Below are positions 11,144 to 22,456 of a DNA stretch of 64,000 nucleotides, piece after piece. This stretch comes from Strobilurus pachycystidiatus. Lineage: Eukaryota > Basidiomycota > Agaricomycetes > Agaricales > Physalacriaceae. Position 1 is the stretch's first letter, and each line of letters begins with the position of its first letter. Where the stretch lies: contig JAHLMK010000005.1 in the NCBI GenBank assembly GCA_019915135.1, positions 1 through 64,000 on the forward strand. The letters are read 5' to 3'. A model generated the notes under the pieces. That model saw only the letters and a list, made by a program, of their open reading frames with translations, searched no databases and was not told the origin of the DNA. The position numbers and the translations under genes are program-made.

Positions 11144-13352
11144 ATGAAGATATCAAGTGGTCTCTATCTGTCTGGCCTCGTAGCAGGCGCTGTGGCCCAG
11201 GATTTCCAGATTCCATTCTCTACTGATTCGGACGTCCCTCCCTTCGAAAGTACAGGCGATGACTACAAGTTCGAATGGCCCATACATAGAGTTGCTGTGA
11301 TTGGGGCTGGCGTTGGGTATGTGGGTCTCGGTGCATGCTGTCTTTGTTGATTGAGACCGTCCATAGTGGCCTGATCACCTACCGCGAGTTCAAAGCTGCG
11401 GGGTTCGACGTGCGGGTATTTGAACGTGACGACGTACCGGGAGGGAACTGGCATTACACCGAAGCCACCGCTGGCTCTCCTCCGATCCCGGATGTCGACC
11501 CATCACGAGCGGATTACGATCCCGAACTACCTGATGAGATCCCTCACCACGAAGTCTACCACGACAACACCGAACAGGCGGTGATAGCCCGTTTGAACAA
11601 GCACAAGCGGCCACGTCCGCTGTTCCATTCTTTGGAGACGACTTCTCCATCCGTGAGCATTTTTCTTTCTGTATAATCCTAGTCTACAGCTAACTATACG
11701 TGCAAAGGTCTTACAAAGAGTGAGTCCAGGGAAGCAGACACGTGGGATTCATTTGACTAAAGTCCCTTAGATTCGCGAGTTTGCGTGGCCTACTGGGACA
11801 CCTCTGCGTATGATTCTTGTCTTTTTCCAACCTTATGTTGTTGACGAAGTCATAGAACTGACTCATAAGCTCGTTCAGCGCTATCTTCGTTCGTTCGCTT
11901 CATGGCATGGGATTAACGTGGGCGATGACAGCGCTGACATTTCTTACAACACCCGCGTCGAGAAGGTGGTCAAGCGCTTCGAGAACGGCAAGCATCGTGG
12001 ATGGACCCTCACTCTAAAACGGCTAACGAGGACAGGCGCCAACACTTCGAAAGCTGAGTGGTGGTCTGAAGTAAGCCCAAATGACATGACGCGCGAAGTT
12101 GCTCAACGGTGTGTTCCTTGCAGGACTTTGACGCCGTAGCGGTGGCTAGCGGACGGTTCAACGCCCCGCATGTTCCTGATATTCCTGGACTCGAAGCATG
12201 GGCAGCGAAATTCCCGGATAGCATATCACACTCGAATCAATATCGTCGTCCAGGACAGTTTCTGGACAAGACAGTGCTCGTCGTGGGAGGCTCAGTTCGT
12301 GCCGTTCCCTTCCTGCATGCTTCCATTGAAACCATCGAAACAGGTCAGTGCCATCGAGATTGCTAGAGATGTCAACGTCGACGCTTCGAGTGTCTTGACA
12401 TCAGTACGGGTAAGCATCTCTAAACTCGTTTCCTTTCCGAAATGCTCACCGAACACAGTCTGTGCGAAGTACGTCTTGTGTATGCTGTTCAGCCTGATAG
12501 AGCCGTGATTTACAACCGCCTCCGAAGCATTCCCTTCCTTGCCCAAGGGAACGTCCTTCTTGACACGGCTTCCCGCAAACACGACCATTCTGCCCGAGAT
12601 CAAGTCATTCGGGTCCCTCGAAGGTCTATCGGCCATCTCAAAAGGAGAGATACACCTCATCAACGGAAGCGTCATCACCGGTGTCGAACGCATCGTCTTT
12701 GGAACCGGATACAGATACTCTTACCCCTTCTTGAGTCAGTACCACAATAGTTCTCTGGGGCCAAACGATAGGGCTCCGCCTGGACATGCCCAGCCCTTGG
12801 TGACGGACGGATCCCATGTTCGTTCCCTATTCAAGGACTTCATATACATTGAAGAACCTACGCTTGGGTTTATCAATGGTAAGAGTCACGGTCTAACATG
12901 TTTGGATCGAGTGATTGACGAATCGGACAGTGAACCAAGGGATTGAGACATTCTGGATGTCTGAGTATACGTCTCTTGCATTGGCACGGCTGTGGCAGGG
13001 ACAGGCCAAGCTACCGGCCCAAGCGACGCTTTGGAAGTGGCACGAGGAACGAGTAAAGGAATCGGGGGGATATGGGAGACGCTTCAATACTGTTTACCGC
13101 TCAGATGGTGAGGTCTCTGGTTTGCTTTGTCGGGACGTTTGCTGATGAACGGGGGAAGAACTGTATCGCTTCTTTGTCGGATGGCTCAATGGCGTCGCTT
13201 TCAGGACCGGCGGCAAACTCCTCGATCCGCCGCCCGAATATCTTGAGCTGCAGCTACTGTGGATGACCGGTCGGTATTTCCAAGGTCCAGCTGCTGCTTC
13301 AGCCATTTCTTCAGTGGAAGCTGAAGCCCTGACCACCTTCGACGATTGGTAG
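11144..13352 (+). CDS. Flavin-containing monooxygenase-like protein, secretory
   Basis: A class B flavin monooxygenase-like oxidoreductase. It opens with a likely signal peptide (MKISSGLYLSGLVAGAVAQ). Then come the FAD fold VAVIGAGVGG split by an intron, FERDDVPGGNWHY, and the FMO signature region FPDSISHSNQY, where the canonical FxGxxxHxxxY has Asp in place of Gly. Next are the NADPH fold VLVVGGSVSAIEIARD (again split by an intron), FGTGYRYSYPFL, and a C-terminus of tryptophan-rich helices ending FDDW. Exon 3 is only 12 nt (11708-11719, VLQR). Exons 1-6 keep perfect phase. Around 12410-12540 I could not join exons cleanly: VIYNRLRSIP and LPKGTSFLTRLPANT sit in different frames. Substrate unknown. 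Confidence 0.82.
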
Positions 13353-13587
13353 AATCTTACTAACATGCTAGACCTCTTTTGTACACACTACATACATGAA
13401 CACCGTTACGATGAGCAGCCTTGCGTGCGAGGTGATAAACTACAAAAAGTCCCAGAGTGAGAAGCATACAATACGCTACAGTAGGCGAGACAGTTACAAC
13501 AAGAAGTACAGTTCCAAAACGATGCTAATTCGTACAACAGAGTCCGATGCCAATGCAATGCAAAATCCCGAGTCCATGCGAGTATCA

Positions 13588-15248
13588 TCACGCCTTGGGC
13601 GTAAGCGTCAAGTTCCCCATGACATCTGCTACATCCTGACCCATGGTAGAGTTCCACACCGAGCCCGAGCCTAGCCCCTTCGTGCTCGTCTTCGCCGCCT
13701 GCTCCAAAAGTCCCTCATAGAACGTCTTATTGAATCCGACGCACTGCAGCCCGATGCACGCGACCTTGAGGGCGCCTGCGGCATACAGTTGAGACGTCTC
13801 GTAGATGTTCTGCGGTGAGATGTTCTTTCTGTTCGCCAGGGTTTCTTTGATCAGCGATTGGACCGTCTGGGATATAAATATGAGGTGAAATCATGCGGGA
13901 GACAGCAAAGACGAACCTCGTTAGACAGTGCCTCCCATTCCTTGATTGTGAGGTCGTCCATCCTGAATGCCTTGTATACACCGGCGTAATACCATGTTCC
14001 ATCCTTGTTGAAGAAGCATTCTACAAGCTGTTCAGAGAAGACGCCATGATAGAGAATACGCCCTACCGATCGCTTTGTTCATTCTAGCCATGACATCCAC
14101 CGCATTCCAGCGATGAGCCGTCGCGACGCGAGGATTCGTGTTGCACTTGAAGACAGTCGCAAGCATATATCCGTGTTCCTCGCGTTCAGGGCACCAGGAA
14201 GTGGTCAGTTCTTGAAAGACTCTGTAATTAGGCAGCCTGAAATGACGTCGGCTCAATGTATATAGGTTGACGAGGAGGCCAACACATACGGTGTTCTCAG
14301 AGCCTGGCGGGAGTATCAGGTTCTGCAAGAGGAGTGCGCCGAGGGAGGCTTACCATGCAAGCATCAGCTAAAAAGTCGTGTAACGTTAATGAGGGCGATA
14401 GAATAATGGGCTTGAGAGTATCGTCAGGTGCTTCCACTGGGAGGGGTATAGCGGCAAGAAGCTTGTTTCTTTGGTCTATGATATCTTCGGCATCAAGAGC
14501 GGATTGAGAAAACTGAGAGACAGAGCGTGTAATCTGCTCAGTGCTGGCCCATCAGATTATGTTGATGATGTAGAAAAGGACCTCACTGCAAATTCGAGAT
14601 CACTGTTTTCTCGTTTGAGTGCTGGCCTAATGCTGTGATTTTCGGTCGTGATAGATGCTTGGGAAGGACAGCGGGACAGGTTAGGCGGGGTGTCGAAGGG
14701 AGGGCGGAGTGACAGCGATCCAGACCACGGCATGTCGAAATTATTCAGGTTCTGGTGTGGGTTCACTTGAGCATTAATTGGGAGTGACCATAAGGCGCGT
14801 ACCTTGAACATTGGTTCCTCGTACTTTGGAGGTGGGGCAGTCTCCTTCTCTCGCAGCTTTTCCTTCAGGTCGAGTACCTCCCCGGTCAGCGTCTTGACTT
14901 GCTCTTCTAGGCGGCTTATCTCGCCCTTGAGCCGACCGATTTCCTGCTGCTCTGGCGTCGGCTCGTTGCTGTACGGATCGCGTTGCAGCCGTTCAATTAT
15001 GGCGATCTTCTGACGGAGGGAAACATAGGCGTCGGAAAGGCGGAGCACAGCCGCGTCGCGCGCTGCCATTGCGTCGACGACCTTCATGCGTTCCGCGGCA
15101 ATGTCAATAGCCAGGTCCACCGTCCTAAAAGGATCCTGTGTAGCAGTTTAGTAGCAGATTGACGCGCATATATGCACCTCACCGCGGGCTTGAAGAAGTC
15201 CTGGCGCGCCTGGCAAAGGTCGGAGAAAGTGCTGTCGGATGTCATCAT
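13588..15248 (-). CDS. Coiled-coil protein with DUF6697-like C-terminal domain
   Basis: An uncharacterised basidiomycete protein. Start at MMTSDSTFSDLCQARQDFF (15248); an intron joins KPA to DPFRTVDLAID. Residues of roughly 25-130 form a helical, heptad-like stretch (IGRLKGEISRLEEQVKTL and on to LKEKL), followed by a Ser/Pro-rich linker. The C-terminal domain contains SWCPEREEHGYML, FKCNTNPRVATAHRW, GTWYYAGVYKAFRMDDL, SPQNIYETSQLYAAGALK and GLQCVGFNKTFYEGLL. I recall this pattern as DUF6697, a domain found mainly in Agaricomycetes, but cannot confirm the number. One GT..CAG stretch near 14234-14290 would break the frame if spliced, so it is probably retained as coding. Function unknown. Confidence 0.75.
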
Positions 15249-15630
15249 TCAGCTATTAGAGTTATTATCTGTAGCATAGAGAGCAGGGACAGCGCGTAGA
15301 TCCAAGAAAAGGAAGATGGTGATGATTGGAAGTCAAGGAGTGCGGGACCCATACCGATCTACAATCGCAGGGTGATGCCAATTGGACAAACATCACAGCA
15401 CCGCCACTAGATCGTCTGCTTCAAGACTTTGGCTCGAAGTGGTGTCTCAACCTATAACTTTACTAAGTTTTGCACCAAATACCGTGCTACAATCTGATAC
15501 ATACAGCCTAGCAAGCAATAAAGATTAAGCAAGGATTCACTGATATTGTAGGCAAGTAATTCGCCCATCCCGAGTCCGGACATCAGATCGTGGACGTAGA
15601 TGGACCCGGGTGGACATACTACTTGCCATC
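15249..15630. other. Divergent promoter region
   Basis: A shared upstream region for the DUF6697-like gene (-) and bystin (+). No distinct element identified. Confidence 0.55.
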
Positions 15631-17238
15631 ATGCCTCGTGCACCTACCAGTCGCTCTGCCACAAAAAACCGACACCAGCCTCTATATAATGATATCCTCG
15701 GTCCAGCGGAGGACTCTCCTGCTAAGCTGAAGATAAAAGCCCGACCTCGCCGCCGGAACGACGACGAAAATCCTGACCTTGACTATCGTGAAACGAAAGA
15801 TATCCTTAACCTTGCTCTGCTCCAGCAAGAAGAGGTAGAATTGGAGGACCACGAAGATGACGCGGAGCAAGTACCTGACCACTCTCTAGTGGCGAGGTCT
15901 AACGAGGCAGATTCGGACGAAGAAGATGACGGCTTGCTACTCTCAGAGGACTTGCCCTTCGAAATGGTGGGATGGCCCCCATCTTGGCAACACCTTATCT
16001 CATTCTCTCTCAGGCTATGAACCACGAGGAAGAGGACGCTTTCGAATCACTCTTCCCAGCGAGCGCAGCTCAACGTGTCACCCTCGCTGATATAATATTC
16101 TCTAAACTCAACGGCGATCAAGTAGACGAAAAGGCTTTAAACTCGACGCAGGATCGTGCATTGACTTGCGCGCGCTCGCGCAGTCTGACTCCGACCTCTG
16201 TAGTGCACGCGAACCGCTCTGACCCCTCCTTCGGTCTCGATCCCAGGCTGGTTGCGATGTTCGAAAAGTACGCCAATATTTCAACACAGTTTACACTCGG
16301 AGACTGATGTCTATGCCGCTAGGCTCGGAGAAACGCTGCGAGGAAAAGGCACTCTTCATAAGAGCATGAAGATACTCCCATCGTTGCCTCAATGGACACG
16401 TTTTCTGGCACTGACCCACCCTGAGAACTGGAGTCCCTTCATGATGCGGAAAATAACCAACGTATTCATGTCCAACATGAACGCGGAGCAGGCTCGCTTC
16501 TTCTTGCGCCATGTACTTCTACCTGCTGTTCGAGATGACATTGCCACACCGAAGGTGAAAAGCAATCGCAAGCTGGATATCCATCTCTACGAGGCGTGCC
16601 TGAAGGCTTTGTACAAACCAGCGCCCTTCTTCACAGGATTCTTGTTCCCTCTTCTTGATGTGAGTCCTCTACCGTTGTATTCGTCGAGTCCACATGAACG
16701 TCTTTCCGAAGGACGGCTGCACACTCAAGGAAACCGTCGTTGTCGCATCAATTCTCTCGAAAAAAGCTATCCCCTCTGTACATCTTGGTGCAGTCTTGAT
16801 AAATCTCGCGGGCCAGGACTTCTCGGGTGCGTCAACTCTTGTTTGGTTGCCGGATTCCGATAGCCAATGGTCTTTTCTATGCAGGGCCTCGCACCCTCAT
16901 CATGCGTGTCCTGCTCGACAAAAAGAAGGACCTACCTTTCAAAGTCTTGGACGAGCTTGTCCTCCATTTTATCCGCGTTTCGAACGCTCACAAAAACAAA
17001 GAACTTCCAGTTCTCTGGCACCAGAGTCTTCTCGTCTTTGTACAACGGTCAGCACTGATGCAATTTCATGACTAGAGCAGTGCTCATCGAATGGTCCAGA
17101 TATTCACAGCACCTGACAGATGATCAACGGAACGCGCTAATGGACGTTGTTCGAGTTCATTTTCATCGAGAAATCGGGCTGGAGATTCGCCGGGAACTGA
17201 TATCGGCGTCGCGCGATGCTAACAAAATGGAAGAGTAG
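15631..17238 (+). CDS. ENP1: Bystin / Enp1, 40S ribosome biogenesis factor
   Basis: A nucleolar-nuclear protein needed for 18S rRNA processing and 40S subunit assembly and export (family knowledge). Six exons sum to 454 codons plus stop. The N-terminus is basic-acidic and low in complexity (KLKIKARPRRRNDDENPDLD, then SDEEDDG). The bystin domain begins near DPRLVAMFEKLGETL and continues through MKILPSLPQWTRFL, LTHPENWSPFMMRKIT, LDDGCTLKETVVVASIL, MRVLLDKKKDLPFKVLDELV and VFVQRYSQHLTDDQRNAL, ending RRELISASRDANKMEE. All five introns are 37-55 nt and phase-consistent. The model appears complete and intact, and is near the usual family length. Confidence 0.93.
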
Positions 17239-17453
17239 CTGTTTTTGCAGCCCGACTCCACGCGTTTCTTACTTCGATTTCTGGTTAGTCGTCTCCCTGA
17301 TATCTACAGTCTTGCAAAATAATGAGTCGAAAGACGCGTCGTTTGTTGTACACATGACTGCCTACTTAAAATACATCACTGACTCGCTAACATGTCAGTG
17401 CAAAAGGCCGGAAGTGAACACTACGAATACAATGACTATACGATTAAACATTT

Positions 17454-19421
17454 TCATAGCCCCGCGATAGTGACCTTTGCAGGCGAAGTGATCTCCCACT
17501 CAAGTAAGAGATTGAGCTTCCCCTGTGCGGGAACAGTGCAGAGGAAGTTGATCTTGCCATCCTTCCCTAAGGACGAGACATCCACATCAGTGTCGTCTGA
17601 TCCCTCCCATTGAGCGAGAACGCCATCCTCGACAGTCACATGTGATAAACCTCGCCCCATGGCCGAAGACGACGCGTCTTTGCTCTTCATAGCCCCCGAC
17701 ATCAACCCAGGAAGAGATAGTGCCGGTTTCACCAGCTTGACAGTAACCTGTTCATCCTCTGAAACAGGTATCTGATCGAGAATCTTCAGATTCTCGACCA
17801 GGAAAGAGGATTTGCTGTTATGGACGGTGATGCGCTGCGAGTAGACGTGGACGGAGGATTTGTTGTAGAAGCCGGTCTGGGATTTCTTCTTGTTCTGCGG
17901 GTGGTATGTGACCCGGACAGAGGGGTCCAACCCAAGTGAGCAGTCAAATGTCTCTTGGGGACTCACAGCGGCCAAGACGGTCCTCGAAATGAAGCTTCCA
18001 TCAAGGTATATGCTGGCATCGCCGGAGAGCAGAGTGTAATCAGAGGAGTTCTTGATCTTTGCCTTCAAGCAGCATTAGCCCGAGAGCAGATCCTACAGCC
18101 GCGTCGCTCACCTTCAGGTGCGTCTTCGGATCGATTTTGGGCACAGAAATCCAGGACATGGATGCGTCCAGTTTGAGCTCGACGACAGTGAAGGTCTTTT
18201 CCGTTCCATCAGCAGGAATGGTGACCTGACCCGGTATTCTGTAAGTTGCGCTGACGTTTCCTTGCGAGGTGACATTCGAGCCGACATGAGCCATTTCGCC
18301 CGGACCGTCGTCGAAAAGTCCGAATCCCATGTCATCGTCGCTTTCCTCTATTGCACTCCCCATCCTTGCTGTCTCTTCCGAGAATCTGGAGTCACTGATG
18401 CGCGCCATGCCGTATCGGAGACCACTTTGCTTTCGCTGAACGCGGGGTCGAACAACGGAGAGTTTCCAGGGCTGCAGATCCGGAACGCCGAGTCCAAATG
18501 TAGGCGCTGCAGTCTCCAATGTTACCGGTACGTTTTCCCAAGGCTAGGAGGTTTCTTGTGAACGATGATAGAAACATGGAAACCGATGCTTACCTCGCCT
18601 GTATCCTGTTTGATGAGCGATTTGTAAACAAGTGTGACTGGAGTCCCTTTCTCTTGCAAGGCAACACGGATATCATAACTTGCACTCCATGTAGAATTAT
18701 GGACGGCTGAGATAGGCTGTGAGATGATAGTGACCTTTTTGAGATCAAGACTGACCGTAGAGAACAACAAGCTGAACTTCGCCCTCTTCCTGCGCCACAA
18801 CACCGACGGAGACCCGCTGAGTTAGACGTGAATCGAAGACCGTATCAGCTGGAAGCTTCAAGCGATCCTTCTCAGCGGTGATAGTAGCTTCCAGATCTTT
18901 TATTTGTTTCTCCAACTCGATCATCTTCCTGTCTACTTTCTCGCCAGCCATATCGTAGTTGTCCATGACGAGGTTGAGAGATGTGGGCTCAGTATGCTGG
19001 ACGTTGATTGTATTGATGAACGCCTCCATGGCTTGGATAGACTTTTTACACCGCCCCAAAGCTTTCTTTGCGAGGTCGCGCTCCTCCTCTAGTGAGGTAA
19101 GCTCGGGGGACGTCTGGGGAGTGCTCGGAGGGGAGATACGAGAAAGGGTCACATCATGAATGGTGGCTTTGCCGCGTCCTTCGACTCTGGTGAAATCGAT
19201 GAGACAAGCGACACAAGGAAACATTCAACACAAAGTGAGTACCTCAGCGACTTGGAGTCCAAAACTTTTGGAAGACCAGATAGATGCACCTGGTTCTGCC
19301 CCGCCTTGACTTTGAAGGTGCACAGTCTTGTGATCTCGGCGCGCTGGCTGTACAGGCTGACATGAACGATCTTGGAGTCGTTCTTTGCAGAGAGCTCGAT
19401 GGTGGTCACCGCGTCGTCCAT
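17454..19421 (-). CDS. DUF4139/DUF4140 protein (mucoidy inhibitor A-like)
   Basis: About 580 residues, five exons. The N-terminal DUF4140-like strand region reads VSLYSQRAEITRLCTFKVKAG and ends KVLDSKSLR, which splices to VEGRGKATIHDV. A coiled-coil linker follows (SLEEERDLAKKALGRCKKS to DLEATITAEKDRL). The C-terminal DUF4139 beta domain contains STWSASYDIRVALQEK, GEPWENVPVTLETAAP, RIPGQVTIPADGTEKTF and LEWEITSPAKVTI. Close homologues are called mucoidy inhibitor A or F37C4.5-like; no biochemical role is established for the fungal proteins. The 3' end converges on bystin, with 215 bp between the stop codons. Introns are about 50 nt and the frame looks intact. Confidence 0.85.
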
Positions 19422-19697
19422 TGTCGCACTGTCGTCAACTGGGGGTGGACTTTGTGTTGGAGAAAAGCCAGGAGAAAGAGCTGTATATATATGAGGTAAC
19501 GAGCAATGCAGTGAAGTCCCGTGTCGGTGCCGCGTTGCATCGCCATGCCTGTAACTTTGTAAGGAGAAGGGCCAAAGAAGGGTTGTGGGCGCGGCGGTGC
19601 CTGGCTTGGCCTTACATTTGACTCTTGATGACGAACGAAGTCCTGACTTCAACCGAATCAACGTCGGAACCTCAGATAATTGTCCATTGTATTGTAC

Positions 19698-21093
19698 TCA
19701 ATATACAGGAAATTGACCATCAAATGACATGTCTAAGAAGTAGCGCATGGCGAAATTGAACAATTTACTGTCCTGACTCAAGGCTGCGGATTATTGATTC
19801 TGAATCAGCCAGTCTCCTCATAGATAGTACAATGAATGTATAGCCTTACCGTAATGACCTGTTTGAGGGAGAATGAGTTGTCCCGCAAAGCGCGTCCAAG
19901 CAGCCTGAGAAGAAATCATAAGTTTCTGTTGTGACCCAACTAGCTAGTAGACGAGCGTATACCATGGCATCAAGCTGACTCCGCGAAACCGCTGCATCTC
20001 TATCGCCTCCGACAATCCACACTGGCGCTTCTATCTTCTGGAACGCTTGTTTATCCCAAGTAGGTTCAGTCGCCCACATTCTGGCCACGGCGGCATTACT
20101 CTCTTTCTCCTTTTCCGGCGTAGGAGAGAGGGTGTGATAGCTGTAAGGATCATCTAGTTCTTGCACATGTAAATCTTCGGTATTTGAGCCGTCTTCGCTA
20201 GAAAGCACAGGAGTTTCCTTGCACGCATAGAGTGACTGATTGTAGTGAGCATTCCTACCAGAAGCGCCGCTGAGTTAGAAGGGAAATTGGCGCAAGAAGC
20301 AGACTCACGCAGCGAGCGCGAAAACCCTATCAACACGATCCGTAAAATTCATGGCCATGTTCAGACCTGTAGGAGGTGAGTAGTGAACATGTTTGAGGAG
20401 GTAAGAATACGTGCCGGTTATAGCCCCGTCACTCCAGCCAACGATGGCAGCTTTCGAGACGTTCAGATGATCCATGAGGGCTACAGTATCTCGGGCAATA
20501 TCATCATAGTGCATATCCGTAAATCCAGAGTATGGCGAACGACCTTGACCGCGGGTGCTACAAGATCGTATATGAAAGCAGCGCAAGAGCATCATCACAT
20601 ACGCGCTTACTCCGTTACCACAACATACCGATCCTTCACGAGCTCGGCGGCTTGCAGATACATCTGGTTGCTCTGGAAGCAAGACGTCGGCCTATTGACG
20701 TAGTTCAGAGGCAAAGGAGCTTACATTTCCTTGGCCGCCATGAAGCAATACAACTGGTGTGTTCTTGTCTTTATGCTCGCTTCCCAGCTCGGCGTACCAG
20801 ATAGAAACGCCAATTTCCTGGTCCAAGTAGTGACCTGTTGGGCTTCCCGGCAGAGGCCCAGAGGGCGGGGACCACTGCCATCGAGGTACGCTTGCTTTAT
20901 CACCCAGACTGGAGCTTGGAATGCGTCCACTTCCAGACAACCAGCTCCAGCTTGAGGCGAAGAGTGGTATTTCTGCAAATCGTGCCATGTCACTGAACGC
21001 CGGCAAGATTTGATACCCTTGAGCCTCACGCGTCCCCGAGAGCAGCATAGTAGCAGTCACAAGAATCCGAGGTAGTGTGCATGCTGAGCGCAT
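19698..21093 (-). CDS. Alpha/beta-hydrolase fold protein, likely secreted
   Basis: A serine hydrolase-like protein of about 370-390 residues. Start at MRSACTLPRIL (21093), because the next residues form a signal peptide (LVTATMLLSGTREAQG); an in-frame ATG lies 45 codons upstream (21228). Fold landmarks: PVVLLHGGQGN (oxyanion loop), then after an intron SNQMYLQAAELVKDRYVVV and TDTRGQGRSPYSG. The nucleophile elbow is GWSDGA with Ser, then APVWIVGGDRDAAV (acid strand). QTGHYALSQ supplies the His after an intron. The last residues are FNFAMRYFLDMSFDGQFPVY. A Ser-Asp-His triad is therefore present. Substrate not predictable; neighbours give no hint. Confidence 0.82.
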
Positions 21094-22456
21094 AATTGAC
21101 GTCGGACGAGATGAGAGTTCGAGTTCAAGACGTTCACTGGCAATGGCTGGCAGGGAAAACCAAACACCGTAACTCCATTGATCCGAGCACTGGCATTTCG
21201 CTGTGGAATCAAGGCAAGAGAGCGGCATGAGTTCCCGAGCTTCCGAGACTCAGACTACCGAGCAACTACCGACTCGTCAAGGAGGACCTGAGGAGGACCA
21301 GGAGCCAGTCGGAATGTTCTCACGCCGCGGGCCGTACGCGTCGCCATCAATACCCTTTGGCTTGTCTTCCTCCTTCATGCCCGTCAACGTGCTCACCGTT
21401 CTGCGCGATATCCGCGCCTCGGCGACGACAGGACTACTGCCAACGACCACCCATAATGATCTACCCAATGCCGACGATCACACCGCGGGTGTGAAAGCTT
21501 CCTATAGGCTTAGCTGCTCAACGTTCAACCCCGAGCCTTTCTCACTGTTGGAACAACAATATCGTCGTCGCCTAGGCTCAACGCGACTATGTAACTCTTA
21601 CACGGCGCGCAAAATGCGTATACAGCGACGTGACCTTTCCGCGACAGCTCGTCCAGTCGCGAAGCCGACTGAGCCTGCTCCTGATGATTTACATCCGCCG
21701 TCAAGTCCGCCCTAAATCCGCCATGGGCGGACCACGCTCGCTGGATGACCCTGAATTGCTCCCTCCTCCGGAACATTTGCTTCTGGCAATTGGCAGGTTC
21801 ACCGCTGCTTTTGGACAATAAGACGAACGCTCTTGACGTATATCAGGTTGATCACTGGCGTCTGAATCGTGGTTTGCTTCTTGCACGGCTGCCAACAGGA
21901 TCACAGGAAGCCTCCCAGCTGCGATGCCATCGAGAGAGCAACTTGGAAAAATCACATATGCTGCGCGCCAGTGCAGCGCTGGTCTATATTGCTTATTACG
22001 CTGCGGCTGCCGTCGGGATCTGATTTGCTTGAGCACTGCCTGTACGCGCCTCTTCTGATCGTACAATGAATTGACACTAATCCTTCTGGACACAAGAGCT
22101 ACCAGAAGGACCCTGCTCGAACCCTTCTCTCAATCAGCGTGGCAATGGTAAAGATCGTTTACTGTGACTCTAGACCCAGTGTACGTACATCTGCCCATGT
22201 TGCACATGCATGACTAGACAACTCCCAGTGACGCATTCCGTGGGGTTTCGTCTACATGATTTCTCGCCTCCGTGGGGGGCATAAACACGTCGTTCATAAA
22301 CTTCTTGCATGTTTGCTGGTCTGTTGTTGGCCTCCTCATACTCATGCGGTGTCGGTCTCATCCCTGGATGCCAGTAGATGGTAATCAAAACTCAACGTCT
22401 CGGTGTCTGAACTGGTTCTCATTATAAATAGACAGGTCGACTTGTCAGAGGACGCG
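21094..22456. other. Long intergenic region with one doubtful ORF
   Basis: 1.36 kb between two divergent genes. An open frame at 21203-21715 (+, 170 codons, low-complexity Ser/Pro/Arg text) and an overlapping minus-strand frame at 21701-22093 show no motif, no signal peptide and no supportive splice context. I cannot call either a gene. Confidence 0.5.
22423..22430 (+). promoter_or_regulatory. TATA box of membrane-protein gene
   Basis: TATAAATA lies 34 nt before ATG 22457 and 70 nt before the in-frame ATG 22493. Initiation about 30 nt downstream would put the mRNA start near 22455, which favours translation from 22493. Confidence 0.5.

Noticed and set aside
17048..17075. A 28-nt ultra-short intron in bystin
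   Set aside because: A later acceptor (17097-17099) gives a normal 52-nt intron and restores VFVQRYSQHLTDDQ, which fits the family.
21203..21715. 170-codon open frame as a gene
   Set aside because: Low-complexity text, overlapping frame on the other strand, no motif or splice support.
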